A stretch of DNA of 64,000 nt, taken from the NCBI RefSeq assembly GCF_019083965.1, contig NZ_JAHRCY010000003.1:322706-386705 (forward strand), read 5' to 3'. A model generated the notes under the pieces. The model had not been told where the DNA came from. It did no database searches and saw nothing but the letters and a program-made list of their open reading frames with translations. Positions 55,843 to 64,000 of the stretch are shown here, piece by piece. The translations under genes and the position numbers were made by a program. Each line of letters begins with the position of its first letter. Positions within the stretch are counted from its first letter, which is position 1. This DNA comes from Catellatospora tritici (GTDB lineage Bacteria > Actinomycetota > Actinomycetes > Mycobacteriales > Micromonosporaceae).

Positions 55843-58005
55843 CTAGTTGAGGATCGCGTTGGAGGGCGGGTTGAAGTCGCGTACCGGCTTGCCCTGCAGG
55901 GCCGTACGCAGGGAGTTGGCCACCGCCTCCAGCGGCTTGTTGTAGTTGCCGTCGGTGGCCGCGTTCCGGGTGTTGTCCGGGTCGGCGATGAAGCTGGCCG
56001 CGGCGAGCTCGGGCGTGAACCCGACGAACCAGGCCGCCTGGGTGTTGTCGGTGGTGCCGGTCTTGCCCGCGACCGGGCGGCCGACCAGGCCGTACACGAT
56101 GGAACCGGTGGACCAGTCGCCGCAGCTGCCCTTGGCGGCCTTGTAGCCCGTGACGCAGCGGGCGGCGTCGGTGGCGGCCCGGCCCACGTCCTGGCTGAAC
56201 ACCCGGGTGCACTGCGGGTCGGCGGCCTTGACGGTCCTGCCGTCCTTGGTCTTGTGGATGACGTCCGCACCGGTCGGGTCCTTGATCGCCATGACCGGGC
56301 TGGGCTTGCAGTACATGCCCTCGGCGGCCACGGTGGCGTACGCGTTGGCCATCTCCAGCGGCGTCGTGTCGGCCACGCCCAGGGTGAACGAACCCCAGCC
56401 GTCGGCGCGGGCCGGTGTGGCCAGCGACCGGTCGACGTCGTTGTGCCAGGTGAGGCCCACCTTCTCGGCCATCCGCACGGCCTTCTCGGCGCCGATGAAC
56501 TGCTCCAGCTGCACGAAGTACGTGTTCACCGACTTGCCGAACCCGGTGTACATGTTCTGCTTGCCGGTCATGCTGCCGCTGGCGTTGGACGGGCACCACC
56601 GGTTGCCGCAGGCGGCCGGGCCGCCGGGCTCGACGACGTACTGCGAGACGTAGCGCTGCGGGGCGTAGAACGACTTGGACATCTTCAGACCCGAGTCCAG
56701 CGCCGCCAGCATGGTGAACATCTTGAACGTCGACCCGGCCTGGTAACCGGAGATGTTGCCGCCGCCCAGCAGCGGCGCCACGGTGTTGGGGTAGCTGCCC
56801 TTGATGCCCGCCGCCTGCTTGATCGGGTCGGAGTTCGCTCCGTTGCCCGACTGGTCCAGCGAGTAGATCCGGTTGACCGACATGGTGACCACTCGGCCGG
56901 TGCCCGGCTCGATCACCACGTTGCCGTACGCCAGCTTGCTGTTCAGCGGCTCGCGCTTGATCAGGTCCTCCTCGGAGAACGCCTGCAGCTTCGGGTCGAG
57001 GCTGGTCACGATCTGGTAGCCGCCGGTGCGCAGCGCGTCCAGGCGGTCGTTGGGGTTGGTGCCGAACGCCGCCTGCTGCTGCCACCAGTTCTTGAAGAAG
57101 TCGCAGAAGAAGCCCCAGTCGCGGTGGGCCGAGGGCACCGAGGAGCAGTCGTGCACGGGCTCGGTGAGCTTGAGCTTGATCGGCGTGGCGGTGGCGGCCG
57201 TGGCCTGCTCCGGGGTGATCAGCTTCAGCTCGGCCATCCGCCGGATCACGTAGTTGCGCCGGTCCAGCGCGGCCTGCGGCTGGTTGGCCGGGTCGAACGA
57301 CGACGGCGCCTTGACCAGCCCGGCGAGCGTGGCGGCCTCGACCAGGGTCAGGTCCTTGGGCTCTTTGGAGAAGTAGATCTGGGAGGCGGCGTAGATGCCG
57401 TACGCTCGATGGCCGAAGTAGGCCATGTTGAGGTAGCCCTCCATGATCTGGTTCTTGGTCCAGTGGCCCTCCAGCTTGACCGCGAGCCGGATCTCGGTGA
57501 GCTTGCGCTCGGGGGTCTGCTCGGTGGCCTGGATCGCCTCGCCGGGCGTGCGCGCGCTGTCGCGCAGTGACATGCGCACGTACTGCATGGTCAGGGTGGA
57601 GGCGCCCTGGGCGACCTCGCCCTCGCGCCGGTTGGTGAGGAACGCGCGGGCGATGCTCTTCACGTCGACACCCATGTGTGAGTAGAACCGCGCGTCCTCG
57701 GCGGCGAGCACCGCCTGGGTGACCTTGGGCGACACGGTGCTGAGGGGCACGAACTTGCGATGCTCGTCGTAGAACATCGTGATGAGGGTCTTGCCGTCGT
57801 TGGCATAGACGTACGACGTCTGGCCGACCTGATGGTCGCGCAGCTGCGTGGGGAGCGCCTGGTAGATGTCGGACGCCTTCATCACGCCGAGTCCCGCGGG
57901 GACGGCCAGGGGCAGGGAGGCCAGCGCCAGTGCCGCGCCCCCCAGCACGCCGGTGCGCAGCAAGCCGCTGTAACGGCTGAAATGGCTGAGGAACCGCTGC
58001 ACCAT
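55843..58005 (-). CDS. Class A penicillin-binding protein (GT51 transglycosylase/transpeptidase)
   Basis: 720 residues. N-terminal membrane anchor (about 17-42). GT51 domain with AAEDARFYSHMGVD (catalytic Glu103), GASTLTMQYVR, RKLTEIRLAVKLE and YLNMAYFGHRAYGIYAA. Transpeptidase domain with SxxK (Ser425-T-F-Lys428), SVN (SVNTYF) and KTG (Lys648). Polymerises and crosslinks peptidoglycan. ATG 58005 is 7 nt after TATATT (minus strand), so probably leaderless, with a palindrome at 58025 behind it. Confidence 0.93.
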   Translation of the reverse strand: MVQRFLSHFSRYSGLLRTGVLGGAALALASLPLAVPAGLGVMKASDIYQALPTQLRDHQVGQTSYVYANDGKTLITMFYDEHRKFVPLSTVSPKVTQAVLAAEDARFYSHMGVDVKSIARAFLTNRREGEVAQGASTLTMQYVRMSLRDSARTPGEAIQATEQTPERKLTEIRLAVKLEGHWTKNQIMEGYLNMAYFGHRAYGIYAASQIYFSKEPKDLTLVEAATLAGLVKAPSSFDPANQPQAALDRRNYVIRRMAELKLITPEQATAATATPIKLKLTEPVHDCSSVPSAHRDWGFFCDFFKNWWQQQAAFGTNPNDRLDALRTGGYQIVTSLDPKLQAFSEEDLIKREPLNSKLAYGNVVIEPGTGRVVTMSVNRIYSLDQSGNGANSDPIKQAAGIKGSYPNTVAPLLGGGNISGYQAGSTFKMFTMLAALDSGLKMSKSFYAPQRYVSQYVVEPGGPAACGNRWCPSNASGSMTGKQNMYTGFGKSVNTYFVQLEQFIGAEKAVRMAEKVGLTWHNDVDRSLATPARADGWGSFTLGVADTTPLEMANAYATVAAEGMYCKPSPVMAIKDPTGADVIHKTKDGRTVKAADPQCTRVFSQDVGRAATDAARCVTGYKAAKGSCGDWSTGSIVYGLVGRPVAGKTGTTDNTQAAWFVGFTPELAAASFIADPDNTRNAATDGNYNKPLEAVANSLRTALQGKPVRDFNPPSNAILN

Positions 58006-58012
58006 AGTCCCG

Positions 58013-58037
58013 AATATAGGCAGCGTAGACGGTCTAC
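58013..58037 (-). promoter_or_regulatory. PBP promoter with palindromic site
   Basis: -10 TATATT at 58018-58013 (minus). Upstream, GTAGAC-G-GTCTAC (58025-58037) is a perfect 13-bp palindrome covering the -35 area; no clear -35 hexamer, so activator or repressor control is possible. Confidence 0.5.
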
Positions 58038-58075
58038 ATGAGGAAGATTCACTGATCCTGATGCGGACTGTCCGG

Positions 58076-59827
58076 TCAGGCCGCGACGAACCAGACCCTC
58101 GCGTTGTTGAAGCGGACCTGCCACGGCGTGGCACCCTGCCCGTCGGCGGGCTGCACGCCGAAGATGATCCGGCCCTCGGGGAACTGCGCCTGGTCGTAGG
58201 CGCCGATCTGCTTGCCGCCCGCGAAGAAGCGGATCTTGTTCCCGCTGCCGGAGACCGCCACCCGGAACTTCGTGCCCGTCGACACCTTGGTCACGTACTT
58301 GTACGTCCGCAGCACCGTCACATCGTCGATGTCAGGCACCCCGTACCGCACCAGGTAGGCGTTGTCCTCGCAGGCCCGCAGCGCGTAACCCGTCGGGTCG
58401 TCGAAGCGGAAGAAGACCAGCGCGCACGAGCCCGGCCTGATCAGCGTCACATCGACCTCGACCCGGAAGTCGGCGAGCGTGTCCAGCGGCCCGCCACAGC
58501 GGTACGACCAAGGCTTGAGTGTCGTCGCCACATAGCCGGCGTCCTCGAACAGGCAGGTCGCCCCATCCTTGTCGTCGGTGCGCGTCGGCCAGCCGTCCGG
58601 CGCTGTCAGCGGGTCGACCAGGTCCGGCTTGGGCGGCTTCGGGCTGGCCGACGGTGATGGGCTGGCCGACGGGCTCGGCGACGGGCTCGGGCTTGGTGAC
58701 GGGCTCGGGCTGGGCGACGGTGACGGCGAGGCCGACAGCGACGGGCTGGCCGAGGCCGCCGGTGCGGCGAACCCTGGCGGCAGTTGCAGCGCTCCGGTCA
58801 GCAGGGCCACCACCAGCCCGCCCAGCAGTACGGTCGAGGTGGCCAGGCCGAGCACGGCGGCGGTCCACCGGCCCCCGCGCCGGGGCAGCGGGCGGGGACC
58901 GCCGGAGGCGGTGTTGACCACGGCGAAGCGGCTGCCCGCGGCCGCCAGCGCCTCGGTCTGCCGGGGCAGCTGCCCCGCCGACAGCGCCCGGGTGGGGCCG
59001 GTGGTGAGCAGCCGGTCGAGCAGGTCCCGCGCGGAGGGACGGTCGGTCGGGTCCTTGGCCAGCGACGCCTCGACCAGCTCGCGCAGCGGTGCGTCCAGCC
59101 CGTCCAGGTCGGGGCGCTCGGTCAGGATGCGCACCGCGACGGCGGGCATCGAGTCGGCGGCGAAGGTGATCCGGCCCGTCCCCGCGTACGCCACCACGGC
59201 GCCCCAGGCGAAGATGTCCGCGGCCGGGGTCAGCGTCTTACGGGCCTTGCTGTCCAGCCGCTCCGGCGCCATGTACGCCACCGTGCCGATGAGCTGGTCG
59301 GTGCGGGTGTCGCCGGACTGGCCCTCGACCGCCCGCGCGATGCCGAAGTCGATCACCTTCGGGGTGCCCGGCGCCAGCAGCACGTTGCTGGGCTTGAGGT
59401 CGCGGTGGATCACCCCGGCCCCGTGGATCGCGGTCAGCGCGGTGGCCACCCCGATCGCCAGGCCGTGCAGGTTGGCCGAGGTCAGCGCACCGCGCTGCTG
59501 CACCACCGTGGACAGGCTCGGCCCGTCGACGTACTCGACCACCAGGTAAGGCGTGTCGTGGTCGGGGTCGGCGTCGAGCACCTCGGCGGTGCAGAACGGC
59601 GGCACCTGCTTGGCCCGCTCCACCTCGCTGCGGAACCGCTGCCGGAACTCCGGCTCCCCGGCCAGTTCGGCCCGGATGACCTTCAACGCGACGATGAGCC
59701 CCGAGGCCGACCGGGCCAGGTACACGTTGCCCATGCCGCCCTCACCGAGGCGGCCCAGCAGCGTGTATCCGCCGAGTTCCCGGGGGTCTGCGGTCCGCAG
59801 TGGCCGGTAGGGCTCAGGGCTCACCAT
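58076..59827 (-). CDS. Transmembrane Ser/Thr protein kinase with LamG-like extracellular domain
   Basis: 583 residues. Hanks-type kinase: GEGGMG loop (29-33), Lys49, Glu70, HRDLKPSN (Asp143), DFG (Asp160), APE. One membrane helix (about 322-345), a (Ser-Pro)n spacer (about 355-395), then a beta-rich extracellular domain (DLVDPLTAPDGWPTRTDDKDGATCLFEDAGYV, ALVFFRFDDPTGYALRACEDN, GQIGAYDQAQFPEGRIIFGVQ) like a concanavalin/LamG sandwich, possibly sugar-binding. Adjacent to the PBP gene on the same strand, so a cell-wall sensing link is plausible. Confidence 0.9.
   Translation of the reverse strand: MVSPEPYRPLRTADPRELGGYTLLGRLGEGGMGNVYLARSASGLIVALKVIRAELAGEPEFRQRFRSEVERAKQVPPFCTAEVLDADPDHDTPYLVVEYVDGPSLSTVVQQRGALTSANLHGLAIGVATALTAIHGAGVIHRDLKPSNVLLAPGTPKVIDFGIARAVEGQSGDTRTDQLIGTVAYMAPERLDSKARKTLTPAADIFAWGAVVAYAGTGRITFAADSMPAVAVRILTERPDLDGLDAPLRELVEASLAKDPTDRPSARDLLDRLLTTGPTRALSAGQLPRQTEALAAAGSRFAVVNTASGGPRPLPRRGGRWTAAVLGLATSTVLLGGLVVALLTGALQLPPGFAAPAASASPSLSASPSPSPSPSPSPSPSPSPSPSASPSPSASPKPPKPDLVDPLTAPDGWPTRTDDKDGATCLFEDAGYVATTLKPWSYRCGGPLDTLADFRVEVDVTLIRPGSCALVFFRFDDPTGYALRACEDNAYLVRYGVPDIDDVTVLRTYKYVTKVSTGTKFRVAVSGSGNKIRFFAGGKQIGAYDQAQFPEGRIIFGVQPADGQGATPWQVRFNNARVWFVAA
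58650..58745 (-). repeat. Ser-Pro coding repeat in the kinase
   Basis: Degenerate 6-bp and 12-bp units of the GGGCTC/GGCGAC type encode the (Ser-Pro)n spacer of the kinase. Confidence 0.7.
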
Positions 59828-60012
59828 GGTGCGCGGGCTCCCGTTCTGTCGCTCCCGTCAGACGCCGGGAACCGCGGGGTCGGCCGTGCACGTCCGGTCG
59901 CGACCCGTCCCCCGGCTAGGTCTGGCGACATACTGCCATCCCGCGGGCGGTCCCGGAAGTCCAGTAGATGACGCTGACGCGCAACCGAAGGTTGCTTGCG
60001 GACGGTCGCCGC

Positions 60013-60033
60013 GAGTGTCGGATCCCGACACTC
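60013..60033 (-). terminator. Hairpin GAGTGTCGG-ATC-CCGACACTC
   Basis: Perfect 9-bp stem overlapping the stop codon of the PH-domain gene on the minus strand; a second short hairpin GCAACC-GAA-GGTTGC follows at 59981-59995. Confidence 0.65.
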
Positions 60034-60394
60034 AGCGCGTGATGCGGTGCAGGATCAGGTCGTGCACGTGGTGGGTCTTCTCGTCGCCGCGGAACTCCAT
60101 CTGGTAGACGTGCGCGCCGACGTGGATCGCGATCGCACCGGTGGAGAAGAACTGCCCGGCCCAGGACCGGTTGCTCACCACGCTGACACTGGTGATCTTC
60201 GAGTACGGGATGCTGGTCAGCGCGACCTTCTTACCCACGAACGAGGTGTCCTGGATGATCACCCGTAGGTCGGTCAGACCGATGAAGCCGGTGCCTGTGC
60301 CGATGGCGTCGTACACGGCGATCACCTGCTCACCGGGCAGCAACCCGCTCTGGATCTGCTGCAGCTGCTCCTTGCGGTCGTACGTGACACTCAT
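60032..60394 (-). CDS. Bacterial PH-domain protein
   Basis: 120 residues, single PH-like beta-sandwich: LLPGEQVIAVYDAIGTGTGFIGLTDLRVIIQD, SIPYSKITSVSV, GAIAIHVGAHVYQMEFRG, with a C-terminal helix. Such proteins (bPH_1/YvbH-like) are of unknown function. Short spacing (29 bp) to the upstream gene ending at 60424 suggests co-transcription. Confidence 0.8.
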   Translation of the reverse strand: MSVTYDRKEQLQQIQSGLLPGEQVIAVYDAIGTGTGFIGLTDLRVIIQDTSFVGKKVALTSIPYSKITSVSVVSNRSWAGQFFSTGAIAIHVGAHVYQMEFRGDEKTHHVHDLILHRITR

Positions 60395-60423
60395 GGCCCG
60401 ACCCTAGATCGGGCCCGCAACCG

Positions 60424-61923
60424 TCAGCCGCGGCTGAGTGTCCACACTCCACTGGCCTCGATCACCACGACCACCGTTCCGTGCGGCAGCACCGTCTCGC
60501 CGGTGAAGTCGCCCTCCTGGCTGAGCAGGCTCGCGCTTTCGGCGCCGTACGCCTGCACCGTGAACGGTCCCTGGCCGCGGTGGTCGAAGACGACCTTGGT
60601 GCTGTCGTCGGTGACCCGGGGCACCAGCAGCACCTGCGAGCCGACCCCGTTGGCGGTGCCGTTCCACACCGGCGACTCGGCCAACTGCCGCACCGTCATC
60701 TTCCACGGTCCGTCGGCCTTGATGCTGACCGCGGCGGGCTTGTCGTCGAGGTCCAGCGGCCGTACGCCGTCGTAGCTGTCGCCCGCCTCGACCAGGGTAC
60801 GCAGCTGCGCCCCGTCCTTGTTCACCGTCTGCACCAGGAACGGCCCGGTGCCGCGGTAGCTCAGCAGTGCCGTGTGGTAGGCCCCGTTGAGGTTCAGCGG
60901 CACCACCTGCGGACCGGCGCCCTCGAACACCTGGTCCTGCGGCAGCGCGTCGGGAGGGTCCTGCCCGGTCTGCGGGCTGGGCACGGGCGCGGCCTGGGCC
61001 TGCGTCGACTGCCGTGGGCTCGGTGAGGCGACGACCTCGGTCGCGTCGGGCGCGGCCGACTCGACCACCGGATCGGCCTTGCTGTCCCCGGCCCGGTCGC
61101 GTGCCAGCATGACTCCGCCGACGCCCAGGCCCAGGCACAGCAGCAGCGCCACGCCCGCCGCTCCCGCCATCCACCAGCGCCGCCTGCGTTTCGGCCGGGC
61201 GTGGGTCGGCGTGTGCGCGTGGGTGAAGGCGCGCGAGAGCGCGTGACCCGGGCCGGCGGCCTCGTGCCGTCCATGGCCGGGCGCGTGCGTACGCGCGGCG
61301 GGCACCACCTCGCCCTGCAGTGCGACCGACTGCTCACCCTGCCGCGCGACCGGTTCGGGCCCGGACGGTGCGGCCGAGGCGGCCGAGGCGGCGATCCGCG
61401 CGCCGACCGGCTCGGGTGCGGCACCATCGGGTTCGGGGGATGCCTGCCCGTTCGCCTGCGCGTCGGTGGTCGAAGGCGCGAGCGTCCGCGCTTGATCGGG
61501 GGCTGGAGACTCCGCCACGGCGTCCGTCGCGGACTCGGCGACAGGGCGCGGTTCGGCGCCAGGGAATGGTTCGGCGACACGGCGCGGTTCGGCGACACCG
61601 TGCGGTTCGGCGAGACCGTGCGGTTCGGCGACACCGGGTGACTCGGCGACGGGAGTCGGGACGACCAGCGGGGCGGGCGGTGGCACCTCGTTCGGGTCGG
61701 TCTCCTCGAACCCGTCGGACCACAGCTGGTCCAGTGGCGTGTCCTCGTCGTCGGGGAGCAGCGCGTGCATGAGCTGGGTCGGGTCGTCCGCACCGTCGCT
61801 GACCCAGAACTGCCAGTCGTCCGGCGGTGCGGGCCAGGACGGATCGGGCTTCCAGCCGGGCGGGGGCGTCCAGTCTTCCGGCGGTGTCGGCCAGCCCGGT
61901 GGCGATTGGTACTTCCACCCCAT
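60424..61923 (-). CDS. Single-pass membrane protein with PPxW N-terminus and VAEP repeats
   Basis: 499 residues. N-terminal Trp/Pro module (PPGWPTPPEDW, PPPGWKPDPSW, PPDDW), a long acidic/Pro-rich region with six-residue repeats (VAEPHG-type), a basic stretch before one membrane helix (RPKRRRRWWMAGAAGVALLLCLGLG), and an extracytoplasmic part with two similar beta domains (GTGPFLVQTV..., GQGPFTVQAYG..., both about 75 residues). No enzyme motif. ATG 61923. Probably operonic with the PH-domain gene. Confidence 0.75.
   Translation of the reverse strand: MGWKYQSPPGWPTPPEDWTPPPGWKPDPSWPAPPDDWQFWVSDGADDPTQLMHALLPDDEDTPLDQLWSDGFEETDPNEVPPPAPLVVPTPVAESPGVAEPHGLAEPHGVAEPRRVAEPFPGAEPRPVAESATDAVAESPAPDQARTLAPSTTDAQANGQASPEPDGAAPEPVGARIAASAASAAPSGPEPVARQGEQSVALQGEVVPAARTHAPGHGRHEAAGPGHALSRAFTHAHTPTHARPKRRRRWWMAGAAGVALLLCLGLGVGGVMLARDRAGDSKADPVVESAAPDATEVVASPSPRQSTQAQAAPVPSPQTGQDPPDALPQDQVFEGAGPQVVPLNLNGAYHTALLSYRGTGPFLVQTVNKDGAQLRTLVEAGDSYDGVRPLDLDDKPAAVSIKADGPWKMTVRQLAESPVWNGTANGVGSQVLLVPRVTDDSTKVVFDHRGQGPFTVQAYGAESASLLSQEGDFTGETVLPHGTVVVVIEASGVWTLSRG
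61540..61648 (-). repeat. 18-bp coding repeats (VAEP-type)
   Basis: GTTCGGCGACACCGTGCG-like 18-bp units, about six, encoding six-residue repeats in the membrane protein at 60424-61923. Confidence 0.8.
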
Positions 61924-62070
61924 CACGTAACCCCCGTCGTGTGCGTGTCGCGGTCGGTGCACTGTCTGGCGGGGGTGTCCCGATCATACGGCGCCGGGCG
62001 GGGGCGGCGTGGGTGATCCACAGGGGACACGGAGGTGTGGGGCGACCTTGTGGGGGTATGGCGCGCGGTG

Positions 62071-63225
62071 ATGTCATACACCTCGATGGCAGGACAGGGT
62101 GGAGGCGGCGTGGCACGGAACAGGGAACCGGGGCGGGCCTACCGGGAGCGCCTGGTCAGGTTGCTGGCGAAGGGGCCTGACCGCCCGTCCCAGCTCGGCG
62201 TGCGCTCCTGGCTGCGCATCACCTTCCGCACGGTGGCCGAGTTCATCGACGACGATCTGGCCGACCGGGCCGCCGCGCTCACCTACTACAGCGTGCTGTC
62301 GATCATTCCGGGCCTGCTGGTGCTGGTCGCGGGCGTGGGCCTGTTCGGCAGCAAGACCACCGCGGCCGTCGCCGAGAACATCAGCGAGCTGACCCCGGGC
62401 CCGGCCCAGCGGGCCGTGCTGGACGTGCTGAACGAGCTGCGCTACGACCAGCGCGCCGCCGGGGTGGCCTTCGCGATCGGCATCGGCCTGGCGTTCTGGT
62501 CGGCGACCAGTTACACCGGCGCGTTCATGCGGGCGGCCAACGTCATCTACGACGTGCCCGAGGGGCGGCCGGTGTGGAAGACGGTGCCGGTGCAGCTGTT
62601 CGTGACCGCGGTGACCGGCCTGACCCTGGCGGCCAGCGCGCTGGCGGTGGTGTTCACCGGCCGGGTGGCCACCCACGCCGGGCGGGCGCTGGGCGTGGAG
62701 GAGACGACGGTTCGGGTCTTCGACATCGTCAAGTGGCCGGTGCTGATCATCGTGGTGAACCTGCTGCTGGCCCTGCTGTACTGGGCCGGGCCCAACGCGC
62801 GGCAGGCCGGGTTCCGGTGGATCACGCCGGGGACGATGGTGGCCATGGTCGCCTGGATCGCGGCGTCGGCCGGGTTCGCGTACTACACCACCACGTTCGA
62901 CTCGTACAACCGCACGTACGGCGCGCTCGGTGGAGTGATCATCTTCCTGGTGTGGCTGTGGCTGACCAACGTCGCGGTGCTGCTCGGGGCGGAGTTCGAC
63001 GCCGAACTGAGCCGGGCCAGGGCGATCGCGGCCGGGCTGCCCCACGACGCCGAGCCGTACCTGCCGCTGCGCGACGTGCCCCGTCAGCCCGTCCCCGGCC
63101 AACCGCCGGTGCTGCCGGAGGGCGGACCGGACGTGATCGAGGGCGACCTCGTGGACGAGGGCGGGCCGGTGGACGAGGTCGTACCGGTGGAGCCGGACGA
63201 GCCCGCCCCACCGGCACGCGCCTGA
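62071..63225 (+). CDS. YihY/BrkB-family membrane protein
   Basis: 384 residues, six membrane helices. Typical segments FIDDDLADRAAALTYYSVLSIIPGLLVLVAGVGLFG, GLAFWSATSYTGAFMRAANVIYDVPEGRPVWK, ITPGTMVAMVAWIAASAGFAYYTTTF and YGALGGVIIFLVWLWLTNVAVLLGAEFDAEL. The Pro/Glu/Val-rich tail is variable. Role of the family is debated (it is not RNase BN). Starts at ATG 62071, 62086 or GTG 62110 are all possible; the last has GGAGG four bases upstream. Its stop lies in the 14-bp repeat. Confidence 0.88.
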   Translation: MSYTSMAGQGGGGVARNREPGRAYRERLVRLLAKGPDRPSQLGVRSWLRITFRTVAEFIDDDLADRAAALTYYSVLSIIPGLLVLVAGVGLFGSKTTAAVAENISELTPGPAQRAVLDVLNELRYDQRAAGVAFAIGIGLAFWSATSYTGAFMRAANVIYDVPEGRPVWKTVPVQLFVTAVTGLTLAASALAVVFTGRVATHAGRALGVEETTVRVFDIVKWPVLIIVVNLLLALLYWAGPNARQAGFRWITPGTMVAMVAWIAASAGFAYYTTTFDSYNRTYGALGGVIIFLVWLWLTNVAVLLGAEFDAELSRARAIAAGLPHDAEPYLPLRDVPRQPVPGQPPVLPEGGPDVIEGDLVDEGGPVDEVVPVEPDEPAPPARA

Positions 63226-63300
63226 CTCAGCGCGCCTGACTCAGCGCGCCTGACTCAGCGCGCCTGACTCAGCGCGCCTGACTCAGCGCGCCTGACTCAG
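63223..63300. repeat. 14-bp tandem repeat carrying both stop codons
   Basis: TGACTCAG at 63223, 63237, 63251, 63265, 63279 and 63293, unit TGACTCAGCGCGCC. The first copy holds the TGA of the YihY gene and the last holds, on the minus strand, the TGA of the glutathione peroxidase gene. Fills the whole gap between the convergent genes. Confidence 0.95.
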
Positions 63301-63785
63301 GCGGCCAGGGCCTTCTCGACCGCGTCGACCAGCTCGGGCGACTCGGGCGTGGTGCGTGGGCGCAGCCGAGCCACGACCTGGCCGTCGCGGCCGACCACGA
63401 ACTTCTCGAAGTTCCACTGGATGTCCCCGGCGTCACCCGCGGCGTCCGGAACGGCGGTGAGCAGGTCGTAGAGCGGGTGCCGTCCGGCGCCGTTGACCTC
63501 GACCTTCTCGGTCATCGGGAAGGTCACGCCGTAGTTGACGTCGCAGAACTCGGCGATCTCGTCGGCGCTGCCCGGCTCCTGTCCGCCGAACTGGTTGCAC
63601 GGCACGCCCAGCACGACCAGCCCACGCTCGGCGTAGTCGGCGGCCAGCTGCTGCAGGCCGGTGTACTGCGGGGTGAGACCGCACTTCGACGCCACGTTGA
63701 CGATGAGGACGGCCCGTCCCCGGTACTGCGCGAGGTCGGCGTCGGCGCCCTGCAGGGTCTTGATCTGTACGTCGTAGATGCTCAT
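63297..63785 (-). CDS. Cysteine-type glutathione peroxidase-like protein
   Basis: 162 residues. Catalytic Cys35 in NVASKCGLTPQY, Gln in GVPCNQFGGQEPG, Trp/Asn in IQWNFEKF. Thioredoxin-fold peroxidase; in actinobacteria, which make mycothiol, the reductant is likely thioredoxin or a related thiol (inference). ATG 63785; upstream TAAGGT ends eight bases before it. Confidence 0.9.
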   Translation of the reverse strand: MSIYDVQIKTLQGADADLAQYRGRAVLIVNVASKCGLTPQYTGLQQLAADYAERGLVVLGVPCNQFGGQEPGSADEIAEFCDVNYGVTFPMTEKVEVNGAGRHPLYDLLTAVPDAAGDAGDIQWNFEKFVVGRDGQVVARLRPRTTPESPELVDAVEKALAA

Positions 63786-63896
63786 AGCGGCCAACCTTAG
63801 CCGCCGGAAACGCGGTGACCCGGTGTGCCGAGCGGCTCGGCGGCCTCCACCGTTGGGCCGGTGGTGCGATGGCGGGAATCTGCCACGATGTCGTTC

Positions 63897-64000
63897 ATGA
63901 CGAGCATCGAGCCCGACACATCCCCGTCGACCGCCGCCCGCGCCGCCCGCACCTCGCTGGCCGCCCTGCTGGCGACGGCGGTGTGGCTGGGGATCGCGTT
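63897..64000 (+). CDS. Start of a membrane protein, cut by the window end
   Basis: At least 34 residues: a polar N-terminus (TSIEPDTSPSTAARAARTS) then a hydrophobic segment (LAALLATAVWLGIA). ATG 63897 is 7 nt after CACGAT (63884-63889), a weak leaderless signal. Family not determinable. Confidence 0.5.
   Translation, partial: MTSIEPDTSPSTAARAARTSLAALLATAVWLGIA

Overview
The window is chromosomal DNA from a high-GC actinobacterium. The evidence is a strong G/C bias at third codon positions, many GTG and TTG starts, ATGA/GTGA-coupled operons, SP-rich kinase linkers and MacS-type two-component genes. A Micromonosporaceae-like genus is my best guess but is not proven. I see no rRNA, tRNA, CRISPR array, phage genes or transposase.

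Layout. 1-6786: two heavy-metal-type RND pumps flank a shortened membrane-fusion protein. 7031-7867: patatin-like lipase. 8304-20970: a five-gene, translationally coupled cassette (DUF4132 protein, 1577-residue partner, MoxR-type AAA ATPase, DUF5682 fused to a von Willebrand A domain, SWIM zinc-finger protein) that resembles the E. coli yehI/L/M/P/Q locus. It lies behind a promoter carrying twin palindromes. 21024-30111: small enzymes, VOC proteins, an aldo/keto reductase-TetR pair, lipoproteins and secreted proteins. 30291-32075: a MacS/MacR-like two-component system. 32141-35067: a ketoacyl synthase III fused to a heme-oxygenase-like diiron domain, coupled to an unknown protein. 35020-38440: LysR/EamA divergent pair, lipoprotein, phosphopantetheinyl transferase. 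38584-41255: ornithine decarboxylase-like and homospermidine synthase genes, a two-step polyamine route. 41440-47585: M28 peptidase, acyl-CoA dehydrogenase, small membrane proteins, peptidase E. 47769-51023: a large secreted alpha-amylase with three starch-binding modules and a recognisable promoter and operator. 51120-64000: VOC fusion, membrane proteins, Nudix, class A penicillin-binding protein, Ser/Thr kinase, YihY and glutathione peroxidase.

Most unusual are the repeats. Six copies of a 60-bp palindrome-of-palindromes (arms GCAGTTTCGGGGAAACTGC / GCAGTTTCCCCGAAACTGC) are scattered over 17.6-54.4 kb. Two sit inside adjacent genes of the five-gene cassette and are translated in the same frame; a third supplies the stop codon of a membrane-protein gene. 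A second, 55-bp family (GTTGCCGGGCA...TGCCCGGCAAC) has two copies, one within a coding region. Tandem arrays of 19 bp and 14 bp lie between convergent genes. A second genome-wide feature is the leaderless start: at least ten genes have a TANNNT box exactly 6-7 nt before the start codon.
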